A stretch of 64,000 bases of DNA from Cycas panzhihuaensis (lineage: Eukaryota > Cycadophyta): the NCBI GenBank assembly GCA_023213395.1, contig CM041465.1, forward strand, positions 1,302,001-1,366,000. The letters run 5' to 3'. The translations under genes were made by a program, and so were the position numbers. Numbering within the stretch: the first letter of the stretch is position 1; each line of letters opens with the position of its first letter. Shown piece after piece: positions 11,516 to 23,640 of the stretch. The notes below the pieces were generated by a model. The model made no database searches and was not told where the DNA came from. It was given only the letters and a program-made list of their open reading frames with translations.

Positions 11516-12699
11516 GTTGGGCATTACAATTGAGCAAATCGGTGGGCAGCGTGTGCTCCCCTTTATTTTGTTGCAAGTCTTACCAATATCTCGGTTGCCT
11601 AGATCTGTGTTTGAATGCACGATTTTGTCAATATACTCAGAGTATTGAATGCAGTGAAACATGTCCCTCCAAGTTGCGAGCCTTGGTTTGTTGCCTGAGC
11701 AACAGTTAGCGAGGTCATCTCAAATTCAGAGAATGGGTAGGTTGACCTGCAAATGTATCTTATCGTCTATACTTTGTAGGCTATAGTTGCTGTTTACTCC
11801 ACCTGGGGATTTTTTGTGGGCACTTAAGGCTAGATGATAAAGCAATTTTTGTATAAATGTTAGTCAGATGGGTTCTCTCTTTCTACAGTTATTCTACCTC
11901 CTCAAGCTCTCGATGCTCTCTTTGTTTGATTTAAGTACTTTGTTCACTTCTCCATTCGCCTACGTTTTGTCTAAAAGCCCCTTGAGGATGATAGTACATT
12001 GGATTTTCTGCAGCATATTTTGTCATGACCCTTTTATATTTTGCAGAAGTCTTTGTGACCTTTCTCAGTGTAAGATCATCATCTTTTGATTTCGCTAAAG
12101 TCTTGAATTGGTTCCCTTCTATGTATCCTCTTTTCCACGTTTGCTTGCTCATAGTGTGGTTATTGCGAAGTCAATCTTATCTCTGTCATAATTGTTATGC
12201 CTTTCTTATTGCTCTTCTTATCATGGTCATGGACTGATGGAATGGTTTTTCGAGGCAAGTATACCTTATTCGAGTCTGTCCCAATGGTGTGTTGATGCAT
12301 GTTCCCCTACGCCCCTCGGTAGCCCATTGTCTATCAGCCCCTTGTGAATTGAATGCTCTATTTGTTGTCTCTCCCTTGCAGACCCGCTTTGATGTCCTTT
12401 CTCAATAGTGTCATCATTTGGGTGTTAGTCGGAGGTTGGTTACCTGTGAATAGACGTGGAATCATTCCAAGGAGAAATGTCACGCGAGGGCTATCTGCAC
12501 GTAGAAGTGCGTCGAATAGTGCCTTGTTGTTAATTTGGTAATCGACTTGAGTACTTTGCTATGATACTATTCTACTTCTAAGATGTGATTGGGATGTGGT
12601 TTGAGTGAAACAAATGGCCGCGGGGACTGTCGCATTTGTTGTTCTCTTTGTGGTCTCAGTATAGTGCTTGATTGTTGGTGGTTTCTTACCTTTTTAGTA
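11516..12699. other. IGS between the 475-bp and 321-bp arrays, unique
   Basis: The sequence is AT-richer, with short meaningless reading frames and no tandem repeat. I see no convincing plant Pol I start consensus (TATATA followed by a G run) in it. Confidence 0.5.
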
Positions 12700-14100
12700 G
12701 GATCATAGGTTTGTTTTTATGGTGCGATCGAGACTAGCACATGCAGGCGAGATAGCTTACAGACACGGACGGATCGTCTGAAGGGTGTTTCGTAAAGCAC
12801 TCACCTAAGCATCATTTAATAGAGGACTTACGTGCACAGGATGTGCCTGTCTGGACTTGATGTTGGTCGCACAGTTGGAGCAGCGCTAGGCTGTGTAGGG
12901 TAAAGGCCCTCGTATGGGATACTCCTCCCAAGGTGTCCATGAACTGAAAGATGGCATCTGCCCCACTCCGATCATTTCCTCTCTTGTCTATGTATGCTTG
13001 CTCCTCATGGATTTCCTAGTGGTGCGGACCCTAACACTTATTTTTGCTATGCGATCGAGACCAGCTGGTTTGGGTAGTTGGAATGAACACGGATATATGC
13101 GAAGGGCATTTTGCAAAGTGCTCACCCAAGCATCGTTTAATAGAGGACTCGCATGCACGGGACATGCCCATCTGGACTTGATGTTGGTTGTGCAGTTGGA
13201 GCGATTTGCTATGTAGTCTGAGGGCCTCATACGTGATACTCCTCCCAGGGTGTCCGTGAACTGAAAGACGGCGTCTGCCCCACTCTGATTGTTTCCTCTC
13301 TCGTCTATGTATGCTTGCTCCTCATGGATTTCCCAGTGGTACGAATCCTAATGCTTATTTTTGCTATGTAATCGAGACCGGTTGGTTCAGGCAGTTGGCA
13401 TGGACACGGATATGTGTGAAGGGTGTTTTACAAAGCACTCACCTAAGCATCGTTTAATAGAGGACTCGCATGCATGGGACATGCCCGTCCAGACTTGATG
13501 TTGGTCATGCAGTTGGAGCAGCACCGAGCTATGTAGGGTAAAGGGCCTCATACAAGATACTCCTCCCAGGGTGTCTATGAACTGAAAGATGGTGTCTGCC
13601 CCGCTTCGATCATTTCCTCTCTCGTATATGTATGCTTGCTCCTCGTGGATTTCCTAGTGGTATAGATCCTGTCGCTTATTTTTGCTATGTGATCGAGACC
13701 AGTCGGTTCGGGCAGTTGGCACGGACACGGATACGTGCAAAGGGTGTTAAACAAAGCACTCACCCAAGCATCATTTAATAGAGGACTCACGTGCACAAGA
13801 TGTACCTATCTGAACTTGATGTTGGTCACGAAATTGGAGTAGCGCGGGGCTGTGTAGGGTAAAGGGCCTCGTACAGGATACTCCTCCCAGGGTGTCTGTG
13901 AACTGAAAGATGGCATCTACCCCACTTTGATCATTTCCTCTCTCATCTATGTATGCTTGCTCCTCATGGATTTCTGAGTGGTGCAGACCCTAACGCTTAT
14001 TTTTGCTATGCGATCGAGACTGGATGGTTCAGGTAGTTGGCATGGACACAGATATGTACGAAGGGTGTTTCGCCAAGCACTCACTCAAGTGTTGTTTGTT
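12700..14100 (+). repeat. 321-bp tandem IGS subrepeat array (4 full units plus partial)
   Basis: The marker 'GCTATGCGATCGAGACCAG', with variants, occurs with its core at about 12725, 13052, 13369, 13690 and 14011, giving steps of 327, 317, 321 and 321 bp. Shared blocks include 'CATCGTTTAATAGAGGACTC', 'GATACTCCTCCCAGGGTGTC' and 'TATGTATGCTTGCTCCTC'. A truncated piece of the same unit appears at about 14170-14215. Most differences between copies are transitions. Confidence 0.9.
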
Positions 14101-15145
14101 CTATTGCAATTGTTCCCTCTCTCATCTATATACTCACTCCTCTCGTAGATTTGCTAGTTGCTTAGCACCCAGTGTCCGTGAATTGAAAGTCGACATCTGT
14201 CTTACACTGATCCCCTCTTCTTTTGCATGTCTTATCTATCTTGCGTTGCGCGGTTGAAATCTCCCAGGTGTGGGTTCCCTCCCAAATGGCCTTATGGGTG
14301 TGTCTTTAGTCATTGCTGCTACTAGTTTCACACCTATTTTGTTGGGAATGATCTCTCTAGTTTGCATGGTGGTGTGTTCAGTTTTTGCCCTCATGGTCCC
14401 TCCCATCTGTGTGTTGTGTGGATGGCAGTGTGTGACATGGAGGGTGTTTTGCGCAGGAGCCTCACTTTGAGAGGGGCATGGTGATCGGCGTTGTGGCTTC
14501 AGTGCAAGTACTTATATGTGGTGCCCCCGTGGCTACCCCATTTCCTTGTATTCCTTCCTTTGCCCCTTGACCAGTCTCTAAATTGTGCTTTCTCGCCGGT
14601 CGTGTTTCGAATGTTGGTCTGTGGCCCGCGATGTCTCTTCTGAGAGGAGTAATCCAAGACAGGGCCCTCTCATGGTAGTTACTACATTCCTCTAACCCCT
14701 GTATTTCTTTGTCCAGTCCATGGTCCTTTTTGTAGCTACATTTGCTATTTAGTCTCCACCACCCCCCACTCATTTTAAGAAGTGCACCTCAGGTTTGTTA
14801 CAGCTGCTGCTATAATTTGTGTCTCGTTTCCCTTTACTTGGGCTCTCTACTGCTGGTCACTTTTATTTTTTTGTGCTTTGTTTATTTCTAGCATCGGTGT
14901 GAGGCATGCAGTCGCATGGGTTCTTCTCTTTCTTGTATTTTTTTTTTTGCATTTGTCATTGGTGGATTTTGGATGGGTTTTCTCTTCGGTGGGTTATATG
15001 GTTTCGCTTGGCTGTTATGCATCACTTGTTCTAGGTGAGAAAACTATGAGGAGGCTCAACATGGATTGACCCTTTATGCTGTCATTATTTTACAGTCGTC
15101 CATTTGAATAGGCCGCTCAAACGGATGCCTGACATTCATGGATAC
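14101..15145. other. 5' external transcribed spacer region (inferred)
   Basis: This is the sequence immediately upstream of the 18S start. It has no tandem repeats except the partial 321-bp fragment near 14170-14215. By position it should hold the Pol I start and 5' ETS. No intact TATATAGGG-type start is visible; 'GGTTATATGGTTTCG' at about 14992 is the closest and is weak. Confidence 0.4.
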
Positions 15146-16081
15146 TACCTGGTTGATCCTGCCAGTAGTCATATGCTTGTCTCAAAGATTAAGCCATGCA
15201 TGTGTTAGTATGAACTATTTCAGACTGTGAAACTACGAATGGCTCATTAAATCATTTATTTATTTGATGATATTCATGTTACTAGAATAACCATAGTAAT
15301 TCTAGAGCCAATACGTGTACCAAATCTTGACTTCTGGAAGGGATGCATTTATTAGATAAAAGGCCAATGCAGGCTCTCGTCTGGTGTGTCAGTGATTCAT
15401 GATAACTTGACGGATCACATGGCCCTAGTGCCAGCGATGCTTTATTCAAATTTCTACCCTATCAACTTTCGATGGTAGGATAGAGGCCTACCATGGTGGT
15501 GACAGGTGACGAAGAATTAGGGTTTGATTCTAGAGAGGGAGCCTAAGAAACAGCTACCACATCCAAGGAAGGCAGCAGGCGTGCAAATTACCCAATCTTG
15601 ACATGGGGAGGTAGTGATAATAAATAATAATACTGGGCTCATCGAGTCTGGTAATTGGAATGAGTACAATTTAAATCCCTTCACAAGGATCCATTAAAGG
15701 GTAAGTTTGGTGCCAGCAGTCGTGGTAATTCTAGCTCCAATAGTGTATATTTAAGTTGTTGCAGTTAAAAAGCTCGTAGTTGGATCTTAGAACGGCCCGA
15801 CCGGTCTGCCTTTTGGTGTGCATCGATCGTTTCATCCTTTTTGCCGGCGACGCATTCCTAGACTTAGTTGCCTGGGTTGCAGCTCTAGCGTTGTTACTTT
15901 GAAAAAATGAGAGTGCTCAAGGCAAGCCTACGCTCTGAATACATTAGCATGGAATAACACGATAGGATTCTGGTCCTATTACGTTAGCCTTCAGGACCAT
16001 AGTAATGATTAATAGGGATAGTCGGGGGCATTTGTATTTCATTGTTAGAGGTGAAATTCTTGGATTTATGAAATATGAACC

Positions 16082-16123
<42 letters not shown>

Positions 16124-16348
16124 TGAAAGTTGGGGGCTTGAAGACGATCTAATACCATCCTAGTCTCAACCATAAACGATGCTGACTTGGGATCGGTGGA
16201 TGTTGCTCTAAGGACTCTGCCGGTACCTTATGAGAAATCAAAGTTTTTGGGTTCTAGGGGGAGTATGGTTGCAAGGCTGAAACTTAAAGGAATTTATGGA
16301 AGAGCACCACCAGGAGTGGAGCCTGCAGCTTAATTTAACTCAACACAG

Positions 16349-16381
<33 letters not shown>

Positions 16382-16955
16382 AATAGATTGAGAGCTCTTT
16401 CTTGATTCTATGGGTGGTGGTGCATGGCTGTTCTTAGTTGGTGGAGCGATTTGTCTGGTTAATTCCATTAACGAATGAGACCTCAGCCTGCTAACTAGCT
16501 ACGCAGAGGCTTTCCTTTGTGGCCAGCTTCTTAGAGGGGCTATGGCCATTCAAGCCATGGAAGTTTAAGGCAATAACAGGTCTGTGATGCCCTTAGATGT
16601 TCTGGGCTACACATGCGCTACACTGATGTATTCAATGAGTCTATAACCTTGGCCGAGAGGTCTGGGTAATCTATGGAAATTTCATCATAATGGAGATAGA
16701 TCATTGTAATTATTGATCTTCAACGAGGAATTCCTAGTAAGCATGAGTCATCAACACACATTGACTACGTTCCTATCCTTTGTACATACTGCCTGTCACT
16801 TCTACCGATTGAATGATCCTATGAAGTGTTCAGATCGTGGTGACGATGGCGGTTTACTACTGCTGACGTCATGAGAAGTTCATTGAACCTTATTATTTAG
16901 AGGAAGGAGAAGTCATAATAAGGTTTCCATAGGTCAACCTGCGGAAGGATCATTG
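15146..16955 (+). rRNA. 18S rRNA pseudogene, full length
   Basis: It begins 'TACCTGGTTGATCCTGCCAG', the universal 5' end of eukaryotic 18S, and ends 'GCGGAAGGATCATTG'. At about 1810 bp it has the normal plant length and is collinear with plant 18S throughout. Functional sites are damaged. The 530 loop (about 15713-15725) reads CAGCAGTCGTGG instead of CAGCAGCCGCGG, and the decoding-site strand (about 16783-16799) reads ACATACTGCCTGTCA instead of ACACACCGCCCGTCG. Small indels occur near 15258. Most changes are C-to-T or G-to-A at former CpG or CNG sites. An active gene would keep these residues, so this is a pseudogene. Confidence 0.95.
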
Positions 16956-17627
16956 GCACTAGTCTCTGGACACCATAGACAATGAGTGAACTTTTAGGTG
17001 GGGATGTGATGGATTTTGGGCCCCTTGAAGGCATCATGTTCCTCATCATTTCTCTAGATAGCTCTACTCAGCTGCGTGCAGTCTAGGTGCAAGAGGGGCT
17101 AGAATGACCTTGTCGTTCTCTCACGAAGAGGGATGTTGGGATGCCAGACTCTACCTGTCGCCTGTCTCACTTCCGTCGCGCTCAAGGATATATAGATCGT
17201 AGCCCGGGACCTGCAGGCAAGATGGTGGGCTACGTTTGTCGTAGCATCTATCCCATTAGATTCGTTGAGAGGGTCAGATGCCCCTCCGTCGCTTACAGGG
17301 GGGGCCCCGTCAACAGTGGGTTTGGGGAACTAGAAGCGTGGCATAGACTATTCGATCATGTTGGGTAACTGGGCCCTTCTCCCACGCTATCTTGTCCCTG
17401 CAACGGTTACGTATGACTCTTCCCCCCCATGACTCTGAGTCGATGTATGGGTCGCGTCCTCTTGGGGAAGGGGCGGGGTTATCTCGTTGTGCGGTGAGCG
17501 TCATTAGAGCGGGGTGGACCAACAAACCAAAAGCACAGGGTGCCCGGCGCACCAAGGACTCGAGTTGTTGCATGGACCCTTGATCTAATGTTATGTGGGG
17601 GCTTATGCATCGTATTTATAGAAATGC
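16956..17627 (+). other. ITS1 (about 672 bp)
   Basis: This is the spacer between the 18S end and the 5.8S start. It holds a decayed form of the conserved plant ITS1 motif, 'GGTGCCCGGCGCACCAAGGA', near 17538-17557. The length exceeds the usual 200-300 bp of angiosperms and is closer to non-Pinaceae gymnosperms. ITS length classes are family knowledge; the organism assignment is inference. Confidence 0.85.
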
Positions 17628-17787
17628 ATGACTCTCGGCAACGGATATCTTGGCCCTCACCACGATGAAGAATGTAGCGAAATGCGATACTTAGTGTGAA
17701 TTGTAGAATCTCGTGAGTCATCTAGTCTTTGAATGCAAGTTACACTTGAGGCTTCGAATGAGGGCACGTATGCCTAGGTGTTGCACA
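17628..17787 (+). rRNA. 5.8S rRNA pseudogene
   Basis: It starts around 'CATGACTCTCGGCAACGGAT' and is collinear with plant 5.8S to about 'GCCTAGGTGTTGCAC'. The plant-diagnostic motif GAATTGCAGAATCC reads GAATTGTAGAATCT (about 17698-17711), and TTTGAACGCAAGTTGCGC reads TTTGAATGCAAGTTACAC. These substitutions in conserved paired regions, again transitions, mark it as a pseudogene. Ends are placed to within a few bases. Confidence 0.93.
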
Positions 17788-18028
17788 TAATCAAATTGCC
17801 CCATTGCTTGCATGCAGGCAGTGGAGGGGAGCTGGTTGTCTGTGTCCCTTATGGCACCATCAGCTTAAGCAGATTGCATTCCTATTGTTGGGCATCGGCG
17901 AGCGGTGGTTTAGTTGGCTTGGTCGATTGATACGCGTACTGTAAGTGCATGGCATGTAGGGAAAGCCCCCTTGACTTGAGCACTGGGGAGGCTGAATCTT
18001 TGGCCAGAGTTCCTCTCGTCCATGTCAT
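17788..18028 (+). other. ITS2 (about 241 bp)
   Basis: This is the spacer between 5.8S and 26S, of normal plant length. I did not fold it; the decay in the flanking genes makes a standard four-helix structure doubtful. Confidence 0.85.
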
Positions 18029-18384
18029 ATGACCCCAAGTCAGGCGAGAGCACCTACTGAGTTTAAGCATATCACTAAGCAGAGGAAAATAAACTTACAA
18101 AGATTCCACTAGTAACTATAAGCGAACTGGGAAGAGTCAAGCATGAAAATTGGGCAACGATGCCATCTAAATTATAGCTTGTAGGAGCATCTTTAGCAAT
18201 GGACTGGGCACAAGTCCCCTAGAAGGGGGCACCCGAGAGGGTGAGAGCCCCATCAGGTTCATACCCTGTTACATCACGAGGCGATGTCTGCGAGTTGGGT
18301 TGTTTAGGAATGCAGCCCTAATCGGGTGGTAAATTCTGTCCAAGGCTAAATATGGGGGAGGGACTGATAGCGAACAAGTACCAT

Positions 18385-18418
<34 letters not shown>

Positions 18419-20824
18419 TAAAGAGTGATTGAAATTACTAAGAGGGAAGTGGATGGAGGGTGGTGATGCGCTCCGGTCATATGTAGAATGGTGATCCCCA
18501 GTCTGATGCTCAGCTCAGGGTGTGGACCATCGCTGGCTGTCATGGTGACAGAAATGTATGCGGGAGACTGTGTGGAGTTTTGTTGTTATGATGGTCGCTG
18601 AGAGAAGTGCGCGCCTTTGTGGTGGCCCCCGGGCACCTACACGCTTATGCCGTTGGTTTGTGAGCTTTCCATCCGGCCCATCTTGAAACATTGACCAAGG
18701 AGTTTGACATGTGTGTGAGTCCATAGGTTTAGAAACCCATTAGGTGCAAGGAAGCTGACTAGCGAGATGGCCCTCGGGGGCATGCACTGCCAACTGACCC
18801 TGATCTTCTGTGAAGGGTTTGAGTACGAGCATACATATTGGGACCCAAAGGATAGTGAACTATGCCTGAGCAGGGTGAAGCCAGAGGAAACTCTAGTGGA
18901 GGCCCGTAGCGATACTAGCGTGTAAATCATTCGTCTGACTTAGGTGTAGGGGCAAAAGACTAATTGAACCGTCTAGTAGCTGGTTTCCTCCAAAGTTTTC
19001 CTTAGGATAGCTGGAGCTTGGGTGCGAGTTTTATCAAGTAAATCAAATGATTAGAGGCATCGGCGGCGTAATGCCCTCAACTTATTCTCAAACTTTAAAT
19101 AGGTAAGACATCATACCGATCTGCCGAGCAATGTAATCATGAGCTCTAAGTGGGCCATTTTTGGTAAGAAGAATTGGTGATGCAGGATGAACCGAAAGTT
19201 GAGTTACAGTGTCAAAATGCATGCTAACCCAGATCCCAAAAAGGGTGTTGGTTGATTAAGATAGTAGGACGATGTTCATGGAAGTTAAAATTCGCTAAGG
19301 AGTGTGTAACAACTCACCTGCCAAATCAACTAGCCCCGAGAATGGATAGCGTTGAAGCGCGGGACCTATACTCAGTCGTTGGGGCAAGTTCTTGGCCTCA
19401 GTGAGTGGGAGGACGTGGGGGTCATTGAGAAACCATGGGCACGAGTCTGGGCAAACCAGTCCCCAGTGCAGATCTTGGTGGTAGTAGCAAATATTCAAAT
19501 GAGAACTTTGAAGACTAAAGTGGGGAAAGGTTCCATGTGAACAGCACTTGGACATGGGTTAGTCAATCCTAAGAGATGGGGAAGCCCTGTGTGAAGGGTG
19601 TACTTTGTATGTACATCGAAAGGGAATCAGGTTAATATTTTCGAACCGGGACGTGGCGGCGGATGGCGTTGGTAGGAAATTCGGAGAAGTCGGCGAGGGC
19701 CCTAGGAAGAGTTATCTTTTCTTTTTAACAGCCAGCCCACCCTAAAATTGGTTCATCTAGAGAGAGGGTCTAGCGGCTAGAAGAGCATTGCATGTCCTAC
19801 GATGTCAAGTATGCCTCTGCCAGACCTTGAAAATCTGGAGGACTGAGTACCGCTTGTGCCCAGTCGTACTCATAATTGCATCAGGTCTCCAAGGTTAGCA
19901 GTCTTTGGTCAATAGAACAATGTAGGTAAGGGAAGTCAGCAAAATGGATTTATAACCTCTGGAAAAGGATTGGCTTTGAGGGCTAGGCCTAGGGGTCTGT
20001 GCCTCGAGCTCATGGGCTGTCGGTGGTCTACCCGAGCTGTTATCGCAGCGAGGGTGGGTTGGTGCATGTCGATCAGGTGACAGGCATAGAACGTCCCTTT
20101 GCAGGGGCTTTCCCTAGGCGACGAACAGTTGACTCAGAACTGGTACGGACAAGGGGAATCTGACTATTTAATTAAAACAAAGCATTATGATGGTCCCAGC
20201 GGATGCTAACGCAATGTGATTTCTGCCTAATGCTCTAAATGTCAAAGTGAAGAAATTCAGCCAAGAGCGGTTAAACAGTGAGAGTAACTATGACTCTCTT
20301 AAGGTAGTCAAATGCCTCGTCATCTAATTAGTGATGCATATGAATGGATTTACGAGATTCCCATTGTCTCTATCTACTATCTAGCGAAACCACATCCAAG
20401 GGAACAGGCTTGGAAGAATCAGCGGGGAAAGAAGACCCTGTTGAACTTGACTCTAGTCTGACTTTGTGGAATGATTTGAGATGTGTAGAATATGTGGGAG
20501 CCGTTTTGGACGTAAGTGAAATATCACTACTTTTAACATTATTTTACTAATTTCGTGAGGCAGAGGTGGGGCATTGCCCCTATTTCTAGCCTTAAGGCAT
20601 GTGTGGTCGTGTCGATCTGGGTGGAAGACATTATCAGGTGGGGAGTTTGGCTAGGGCGGCACATCTATTAAAAGAAAACGCAGGTGTCCTAAGATAAGCT
20701 CAACGAGAACAGAAAACTCGTGTGGAACAAAAGGGTAAAAGCTCATTTGATTTTGATTTTTAGTACAAATACAAACCGTGAAAGTGTGGCCTATCAATCC
20801 TTTAGATTTTTAGAATTTGAGGCT

Positions 20825-20867
<43 letters not shown>

Positions 20868-20898
20868 AGCCAAGCGTTCATAGTGATGTTGCTTTTTT

Positions 20899-20935
<37 letters not shown>

Positions 20936-21429
20936 GAATTCACCAAGTGTTGGATTGTTCACCCACCAATAGGGAGCATGAGCTAGGTTTAGACCATCAT
21001 GAGACAAGTTAGTTTTACCCTACTGATGAGTCGTGTCACAATAGTAATTCAACTTAGTACAAGAGGAACTATTGATTCACATAATTGGTCATTGCGCTTA
21101 GTTAAAAAGCTAGTGACGTAAAGCTACCATGTGTCAGATTATGACTGAACGCCTCTAAGTCAGAATCCATGCTAGAGGCGGAACCCATCCCTCTTTGATT
21201 CTTCTGCGACCTATAGTAGGGGCGCCACGGTGTTCCCAAGGGCCCGTGCCATTGGTGATCTCCTACGGCGAATCGTCGAAGACAGAGCAGCTTCAAAATT
21301 TAATTACAAATCATCGTCGAGAAGAATCCTTTGCAGATGACTTAAATACACGACGGGGTATTGTAAGTGGCAGAGTGGCCTTGCTACCACAATCCATTGA
21401 GATTCAGCCCCTTGTCACCTCGATTCGGG
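18029..21429 (+). rRNA. 26S (25S/28S) rRNA pseudogene, full length
   Basis: It starts 'GACCCCAAGTCAGGCGAGAG' followed by 'TGAGTTTAAGCATATCA' and ends near 'CTTGTCACCTCGATTCGG'. At about 3400 bp it has the expected plant size. The peptidyl-transferase region (about 20838-20990) is still clear, with 'CAGGGATAACTGGCTTGTGG'. The sarcin-ricin loop (about 21056-21067) reads AGTACAAGAGGA instead of the invariant AGTACGAGAGGA. Dense C-to-T and G-to-A changes run along its length. Short ORFs inside it are meaningless. Confidence 0.95.
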
Positions 21430-21469
21430 CCCCACCTTTCGGCTCTCCACTCTCAAGTCCAAGAAGAAG

Positions 21470-22520
21470 TGGGGTATCTGTAAATCTTCTGCAGCTTGTT
21501 TCTCATGTCCAGAATGGAGTGGGGTTTCCACAACTTAATATCGTCTAAGTCCATAATAGAGTGGGCTCTCTACAACTTAATATCATCTGAGTCCACAATG
21601 AAGTGGGGTTTCTGCGAATGAAATGCAGAGCTTTCCACCAAGTCTGCAAGTCGAGCTTTCCGCAACTCAATATCGTCTAAGTCTACAATGAAGTGGGGTT
21701 TCTGTGAATGAAGTGCAGAGGTTTCCACCAAGTCTGTAAGTCCAACAATGAAGTGGGGTTTCTACGAATGAAGGCCAGAGTGTTCCATCATCCAAGTCCA
21801 TAAAAAATAAAGTGCGATTTCTGTGAATGAAGCACAGAGCCTTCCACCATCCAAGTCCATTGATGAAGTGGGGTTTCCAGGAATGAAGTGCAGAGCTTTG
21901 CCCCTTCCAAGGCCATAAACGAAGAGGGGTTTCTATAAATCTTCCAGAAAGAAGTGCAGATTTCTTTAACTTCCCTATCATAGATCTCTTCATCGTCCAA
22001 GTCCATAAACGAAGTGGGGTTTCTGGGAATGAAGTGCAGAGCTTTCTATTGTCTAAGTCCACAAACAAGGTGGGCTTTCCGGGAATGAAGTACAGAGCTT
22101 TCCATCATCTAAGTCCACAAAAGAGGTGGGGTTTCCAGGAATGAAGTGTAGAGTTTTCCATTGTCCAAGTCCATAAACGAAGTGGGGTTTCCAGGAATGA
22201 AGTGCAGATCTTTCCATCGTCCAAGTCCATAAAGGACATGGGCTTTCTGCAAATCTTCCAAAAAGAAGCACAGATTTCTTTAACTCTCTATCATAGAGCT
22301 TTTCCTCGTCAAAGTCTAAAATTGCTGATTGGGTTTACACAAATCTTCTAGAATGAAGTGTGGTTTTCTACAGCTCTCTACTGTGGATCTTTTTATCATC
22401 CAAGTACATAAATGAAATGGGGTTTCTTCAAATCTTCCAAAGCTCTCTCATACGAGTCTGGAAATTCCCTTTTTATCGTCCAAGTACATAAATGAAGTGG
22501 GGTTTTTGCTTGTCCTATAT
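21470..22520 (+). repeat. 56-bp tandem repeat array in 3' IGS
   Basis: Units contain 'AAGTCCATAAACGAAGTGGG', 'GTTTCTGGGAATGAAGTGCA' and 'GAGCTTTCCATCGTC'. The mark '(C/T)(C/T)AAGTCC' occurs at 22053, 22109, 22165 and 22221, an exact 56-bp step; earlier and later copies are more divergent, with indels. The array starts about 40 bp after the 26S end, the usual place for 3' ETS/IGS repeats. Reading frames on the minus strand across it are repeat artefacts. Confidence 0.9.
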
Positions 22521-23334
22521 TAATGAACACCCCTCACCCAAGAAGAGGCTGGGTGGATACTCGAGGGAAATGCATAGGCATTCATGGATGTTGCATCCGT
22601 CACATGTGTTTCTCACGTTTAGAGAAAATCTAGTAGCCCCCGTTGTAAGAACTACACAAACACAAGTGCGCAAGCTAGATTTTTTCAGGTACCACTTGTG
22701 CCTTTTGGCTACACTTATCACGCTCAGATAGGTGAAATGTTCTGTACATATGACTCGTTCATGTCAGCTACACTTGTCACACTCAGATAGGTGAAATCTT
22801 CCATACGGGCACCTCCACTGAATTAAGCGGGCAAGGCGGTCTTTTATCTCGGACACGCATGGCTCTTCTTGATGGTTGCATCCCATTTTCCTTCAACCCC
22901 CATGGCTGCCTATTTCCCTCATCTGTCCATTTCTCTTGACCATGGTTCCCTTGATGTCTCATTTCTGTTAGTCGGCCCTCTATGCCAAAGATACCCGCTT
23001 CCTCAATCGCTCATTTCCTCAAAGATTCATTCCCGAATCCATCACAAAACTAAATCTAAACATAGAATAGAGTCCAACTTTGATGGGATTATCCACCAAG
23101 TTTACGCGTGAAAACTACATTCAAACGGATGACATAATCTCGAAGCAATGCCATCTCTCATGAACTTCAATTGTGCATCGTATGCAGATAGATACAAGCT
23201 CTTAAAGGAATCCCTAAGGGCCATTGCTCACATGTCGATTAAATAATCCTAAGATGTAATATTTTATGGAACTCATGAGCCATGGTTATAACCATGTTAT
23301 AAGAAGGGGAGGCCCATAACCATGTTGTGAGCCA
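22521..23334. other. IGS, mostly unique, with a short duplication
   Basis: There is no gene. 'GCTACACTTATCACGCTCAG' plus 'ATAGGTGAAAT' at about 22708 is repeated at about 22768 (60-bp step). From about 23120 the sequence turns AT-richer and may be part of the LTR of the copia remnant that follows on the minus strand. Confidence 0.4.
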
Positions 23335-23640
23335 TGAACAAACAATAATATCGATGCTCCCCCTTGATGTTAACTTCATTTCTTTAGATACCTAAATTAT
23401 CCCGAAAAGCCTAAAATCTTTCACCTGCCAGTGGTTCGGTGAGAGATGTTAGCTAGTTGTTCTTCCATCGGCACCTGCACATGATCTTTATGATGCCTTT
23501 CTGAGTAAATGATCAAATTAAGTGATGGTACACCTCAACGTGTTTGGTACAAGCTTGGTACATAGGATTCTTTGCAATCTTCAAGGTACTCCAATTGTCA
23601 TAGTACTATACAGTCGGTTCCAATTGCGGTAATCCCATGT
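23335..23640 (-). pseudogene. copia RNase H tail plus polypurine tract inside the IGS
   Basis: Read on the minus strand from about 23590, a frame gives the end of a copia pol: a stretch like 'KLVPNTLRCTIT' in the place of the usual TKHI(E/D)..(H/Y)(H/F), then 'DGRTTS' in the place of the T.(D/E)QLAD block. A polypurine tract, AAGGGGGAG, lies at 23361-23369 (minus), as expected just before a 3' LTR. The LTR start reads CATCG instead of TG. The fragment is an old insertion in the spacer with only its 3' end recognisable. Confidence 0.55.

Noticed and set aside
12720-12760. 5S rRNA start ('GGTGCGATC...AGCAC')
   Set aside because: Similarity stops after about 20 bases; other repeat copies lack it and no internal control region of a 5S gene follows, so linked 5S is not supported.
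14462-14773. Minus-strand ORF upstream of 18S
   Set aside because: Lies in the inferred 5' ETS, no domain.
14992-15010. Pol I transcription start (TATATGG)
   Set aside because: Too far from the plant consensus and no downstream G run.
17141-20550. Short ORFs within ITS1 and 26S
   Set aside because: Overlap structural RNA sequence.
21667-22271. Minus-strand frames rich in W, T, F and P in the 56-bp array
   Set aside because: Products of the repeat, not genes.
21470-22520. CRISPR-like array
   Set aside because: The 56-bp units repeat head to tail without unique spacers, in plant rDNA spacer.
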